A DNA stretch of 64,000 nucleotides, taken from contig CAJFGR010000007.1 of the NCBI GenBank assembly GCA_904377845.1, forward strand, positions 1 through 64,000. The letters run 5' to 3'. Both the position numbers and the translations under genes were made by a program. Under the pieces are notes generated by a model. It ran no database searches. It was not told where the DNA came from and saw only the letters and a program-made list of their open reading frames with translations. Below, in pieces: positions 60,648 to 64,000 of the stretch (within the stretch, counting starts at the first letter, position 1; the number at the start of each line of letters is the position of its first letter). The stretch comes from an uncultured Ruminococcus sp. (GTDB lineage: Bacteria; Bacillota; Clostridia; Lachnospirales; Lachnospiraceae).

Positions 60648-63600
60648 ATAAGAAAAAGAAGCATAAATTTCGAAGAATTTTAACATGCCTAGTGTTAATT
60701 TGTGCCTTAGTTTGCAGCAGTATCACGCCATCATTCGCTGCTCCCATGTATAATAATACGTTCAACTCCCAATCTTTTAATAAAACAAGGGAACATAGTG
60801 TCACAATACACGCTGGTGAAATGAAACTTCTTTCAGTCCTGTATATCGGTGCGAGCTGGTCATCATCTGACCGCTCCGTTGTGACCGTTAAAAATGGAGT
60901 AATCACCGGTGTGGCTCCGGGAACTGCTATTGTAACGGCAAAATCATGGATATTCGGAACAGAGAAATGGAATGTTACAGTGAAGGAAGAAAATATTAAA
61001 GACAAAGGAAATGTATCGATTAAGGTCGATGAAAAAAAGCTTTTGTCTATTGCATATCTGTGCGCAGACTGGACATCATCAGATGATTCAGTCGTAACTG
61101 TAAGACATGGTATCATCACCGGCAAAAGTGAAGGAGAGTCCATTGTTACAGCTAAATCACTTCTTCTCGGATCCGCTAAATGGACCGTAACGGTCGAGAA
61201 CAATGAGCAACATACAGAACATATCTGGAATAATGGAATTACCTCCACACCTGCTACTTGTGTAAATGAAGGTATAATTACTTATACGTGTACCGTATGC
61301 GGTGAAACAAAAACTGAATCTATACCAATTGCCCCAGACAATCATGAAAAAATCATTACTGATTCAAAAGAGCCCTCTTGTACAGAAGATGGCGCAGAAA
61401 CAGTAAAATGCGATGCCTGTGGTAAAGTAATTTCTGAAACGAAGTTTCCGGCAACAGGTCATGTATGGGATCAAGGAACTACTGTTACCGAAGCTACGTG
61501 TGTAAAAGAAGGAAACATTATTTTTACATGCGAAAATTGTGCTAAAACAGAAGAGAAAACAATCCCAATCGATCCGCAGAACCACGAGAATGTTACAACG
61601 GAAACCACCGAGCCTACTTGTACCGAAGGTGGAAGAAAGGCTGAAGTCTGCAAAGACTGTGGCGTAGTAATTAACGAAACAGTTCTTCCTGCAAAAGGAC
61701 ATACAGAGGTTAAAGAGCATAAGGATCCGACGGAGACAGAGGATGGATATGACCGGGTAGTATGCTCCGTCTGTGGTGAGATACTTAGTGAAACGATCAT
61801 TTCTGCTACAGGGCATAAATGGGATGATGGAGTAGTCACGAAAGAAGCTACATGCGTAGAAGAAGGCGCAATCACATTTACATGTAAAGACTGCAAAGAA
61901 ACTTACACAAAACCTATTCCAATCGATCCAGACAATCACGCAAATGTAAGTACGAAAAAAACAGACCCTACTTGTACTGAAGACGGAGTTGAAATAACCT
62001 ACTGCGCAGACTGCGGTATGGAGATCAAAAAAACTACAATCCCTGCGGTTGGGCATGACTGGAAGAAAAATTCTACAACTGCAGCTACCTGCGTAACAGA
62101 AGGTAAGATCATTTATATGTGCAATAATTGCGGAGATACCAAGGAAGAGGCAATTCCTGTAGATCCGGATAACCATATAAATGTCAGCACAAAGGAAACA
62201 GAGCCAACCTGCACAGAGGATGGGAAAATAACTATCTTCTGCAGCGATTGCGAGAAGGTTTTAAACGAAGAATCAATAGCTGCTACAGGACATTCCTGGG
62301 GCGATGGCACTGTAACAAAAGAACCTACATGTGTTGCTAAGGGTGAAAAAACGTATACATGTGCGAATTGTGGGCAAACACAAACCGATGTATTACCGGT
62401 AGATCCTGATAACCATAAAAACATTACGACAAAAACCGAAGAAGCAACCTGCACGGAAGACGGCGCTACAGTAACGTACTGTAAGGACTGCAATACTGTT
62501 ATTAAACAGGAAACGATTCCTGCAAAAGGACATACGGAGGTTAAAGAGCACAAGGAACCAACCGCTACAGAAGACGGGTACGATCGCGTTGTTTGTTCCG
62601 TCTGTGGCACAGTGATCAGCGAAACGGTAATACCAGCTACCGGAGAGACTGAACCGGAGGAAAATGTAGTAATCGATCTAGTTGTTAAAGATGGAGTTGT
62701 TACAGACCTTGTGACCGGGACAACCTACCCAAACATCACTGTATCAGGTGATTATATGAAATCCGGTACGATCACTCTACCGAAGAGTTATAGCAACTGG
62801 ACTTACCAGATGATCGCGGACTACAATGAAGAGTCAAGTTCTGGAATCATCAGACAGATGAGGTTTACATCCAACAGCGGAAAGTATGAAGAGTGCAGCA
62901 ATGTATTTAAGCTGAATGAAGTATCATCTATTTCAAACAGAGGCAGCGTTGTAGTACCCTGGGTAAAGGATTCCTGGAATTCAGGCTATGTAGTTACGAT
63001 CCCAGTACAGATTTATTCCCATGTTTCAGCTGATTATGAATATTTGCCGACAGGGGATATCTTCTGGTCCTTCTCTATGGACTCTGATAACGGTGTCCTG
63101 AATTCAAGGATTGACGGGGCAACAGCAACAACTACAATGTCCACATATACAGCAAGTGATGGAACGACAAAGTATGTCAGCAAGATCCTGCCATCTTCAT
63201 TTGCTCTAACAGGAGAGCACGCGGTAAAAGAAATCAAGATTTATGACCGTGCCCTGACTACAGATGAGCAGAAAGTGGCATATGAAGCAACCGGCATTGT
63301 CCCGCCTACATCCGGCATCAATGATGTACTTGATGGTTTAACAGACATGGGATCATCTTTCTATTTTACAAGGGAAAAAGGCGGGTATGTCACGCCACTG
63401 AAATCTGAAACAGAAGCCGGCACATATACCGTGGAAGATGGAAACGGCAGGTCTGTAACCTATGAAATCAAAGATTTTGTACAGCCGGATAACGTTATCG
63501 ATAACAGTGTTTATGAAAGTGTCCATATCACAAATGAGCCGGAAACACTGGAAACAGGGAAACAGTATCCATTAACAGCTTATCCGTACCCTTATAATAT

Positions 63601-64000
63601 TACTGGAGATGATGGAAAGGCTGACGAATTCGACGTTGAATGGTCTTCAAGTAATGATGATGTAATCACAGTGATTGATGGACTGCTGATTGCTAAGAGC
63701 GCAGGAACAGCTGAAATCACAGCAACGCTCATGGGCACCGACATGTCCGATACGGTCACGATTAAAGTTGAAGATCCGAAAGAAGCAGAAGAAAAAATCT
63801 GGAATGTGCCGTCTGATTATGTGAGTGCGGATGGATACAGTTTTTCAGATACTGATTATGAGATGACCACACGGGCAATCTATGCAGCAATAGACGAAGC
63901 CGCAGAAAATGGTTACAACCACATCATTTTCCCAGAACAGAATTTCTATGCGGTGCCACTGACAGATAAAGATGGTTATGCTGTAAGATATTACGTGCCT
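60644..64000 (+). CDS. giant secreted multidomain surface protein, truncated by the window end
   Basis: 1,119 codons without a stop and continuing. Signal peptide: basic MNKKKKHKFRRIL then a hydrophobic stretch ending SSITPSFA. Two Big_2-type Ig-like repeats follow (SDRSVVTVKNGVITGVAPGT). Next come twelve CxxC knuckles (CTVCGE, CDACGK, CENCAK, CKDCGV...) in repeats of roughly 70-75 residues with T-E-x-T-C-T-E-x-G and PATGH patterns (about residues 200-660), then a LamG-like part (VKEIKIYDRALTTDEQ), another Big_2 domain and the beginning of a beta-helix-like domain (AIYAAIDEAAENGYNHIIFP). Likely cell-surface adhesin or glycan-active protein. Start by coupling with the leader peptide. Confidence 0.8.
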   Translation, partial: MNKKKKHKFRRILTCLVLICALVCSSITPSFAAPMYNNTFNSQSFNKTREHSVTIHAGEMKLLSVLYIGASWSSSDRSVVTVKNGVITGVAPGTAIVTAKSWIFGTEKWNVTVKEENIKDKGNVSIKVDEKKLLSIAYLCADWTSSDDSVVTVRHGIITGKSEGESIVTAKSLLLGSAKWTVTVENNEQHTEHIWNNGITSTPATCVNEGIITYTCTVCGETKTESIPIAPDNHEKIITDSKEPSCTEDGAETVKCDACGKVISETKFPATGHVWDQGTTVTEATCVKEGNIIFTCENCAKTEEKTIPIDPQNHENVTTETTEPTCTEGGRKAEVCKDCGVVINETVLPAKGHTEVKEHKDPTETEDGYDRVVCSVCGEILSETIISATGHKWDDGVVTKEATCVEEGAITFTCKDCKETYTKPIPIDPDNHANVSTKKTDPTCTEDGVEITYCADCGMEIKKTTIPAVGHDWKKNSTTAATCVTEGKIIYMCNNCGDTKEEAIPVDPDNHINVSTKETEPTCTEDGKITIFCSDCEKVLNEESIAATGHSWGDGTVTKEPTCVAKGEKTYTCANCGQTQTDVLPVDPDNHKNITTKTEEATCTEDGATVTYCKDCNTVIKQETIPAKGHTEVKEHKEPTATEDGYDRVVCSVCGTVISETVIPATGETEPEENVVIDLVVKDGVVTDLVTGTTYPNITVSGDYMKSGTITLPKSYSNWTYQMIADYNEESSSGIIRQMRFTSNSGKYEECSNVFKLNEVSSISNRGSVVVPWVKDSWNSGYVVTIPVQIYSHVSADYEYLPTGDIFWSFSMDSDNGVLNSRIDGATATTTMSTYTASDGTTKYVSKILPSSFALTGEHAVKEIKIYDRALTTDEQKVAYEATGIVPPTSGINDVLDGLTDMGSSFYFTREKGGYVTPLKSETEAGTYTVEDGNGRSVTYEIKDFVQPDNVIDNSVYESVHITNEPETLETGKQYPLTAYPYPYNITGDDGKADEFDVEWSSSNDDVITVIDGLLIAKSAGTAEITATLMGTDMSDTVTIKVEDPKEAEEKIWNVPSDYVSADGYSFSDTDYEMTTRAIYAAIDEAAENGYNHIIFPEQNFYAVPLTDKDGYAVRYYVP

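Noticed and set aside
61364..62610. Long minus-strand ORFs (141-270 aa) opposite the giant gene
   Set aside because: They are antisense to the CxxC repeats; the periodic composition keeps the frames open by chance.

Overview
The window comes from a spore-forming gut Clostridia genome, most likely Lachnospiraceae. The evidence is the sporulation block yqfC-yqfD-phoH-ybeY-spoVB-like-bofC-like, the small Lachnospiraceae families DUF6442, DUF4250, DUF896 and DUF5688, AGGAGG-type ribosome sites and moderate GC. It has two parts: host chromosome (1 to about 28.81 kb) and the left part of a large integrated element (about 28.82 kb to past the right edge).

Chromosome, 1-28.8 kb. Mostly housekeeping and metabolic genes on the + strand: a membrane-anchored FKBP isomerase, a HelD-type RNA polymerase recycling helicase, rlmH, a NUDIX hydrolase, an MNT/HEPN pair, an alcohol dehydrogenase next to a nitrilase-family hydrolase, an MFS-like operon, redox enzymes and a DUF89 phosphatase, then the sporulation/RNA-processing block and 5-formyl-THF cyclo-ligase. 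Interspersed are eroded genes: an sstT with a short frame-breaking deletion, a methyltransferase and an HD hydrolase with internal deletions, and shortened GNAT, DUF3795 and NUDIX genes.

Mobile element, 28.8 kb to the end. A large serine recombinase sits just inside a miaB gene broken after its first 50 or so codons (CVTTFGC). No miaB remainder and no virion structural genes are visible, so the other end lies beyond 64 kb. The element carries DUF5688, an NfeD/SPFH membrane pair, a 3-kb RNA-only region with at least seven tRNAs, odd tRNA-like sequences and a roughly 1-kb structured RNA candidate, a RiPP-type cluster (PqqD-like, precursor-like, radical SAM/SPASM, HPrK-like) behind an invertible promoter and its own invertase, an AP2 protein, an IscB insertion, many small hypothetical genes, an adaptation-less and Cas3-less type I-C cas set with an unusual CRISPR-like array, and a giant secreted protein that runs off the window.

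Two element-wide signals tie it together. At least nine promoters share TCTYTGCRAAAA exactly 25 bases upstream of a -10 hexamer; they precede the RNA cluster, the cas operon and most small-gene operons. The 11-bp near-palindrome GAACTSAGTTC occurs six times in the element and was not seen in the chromosomal part. The best candidate for a new system is the cas5c-(small ORF)-cas8c-cas7c set with its array: each repeat keeps the 3' tag GTGARTTGAAAW but has its own stem, with changes compensated on the other arm.
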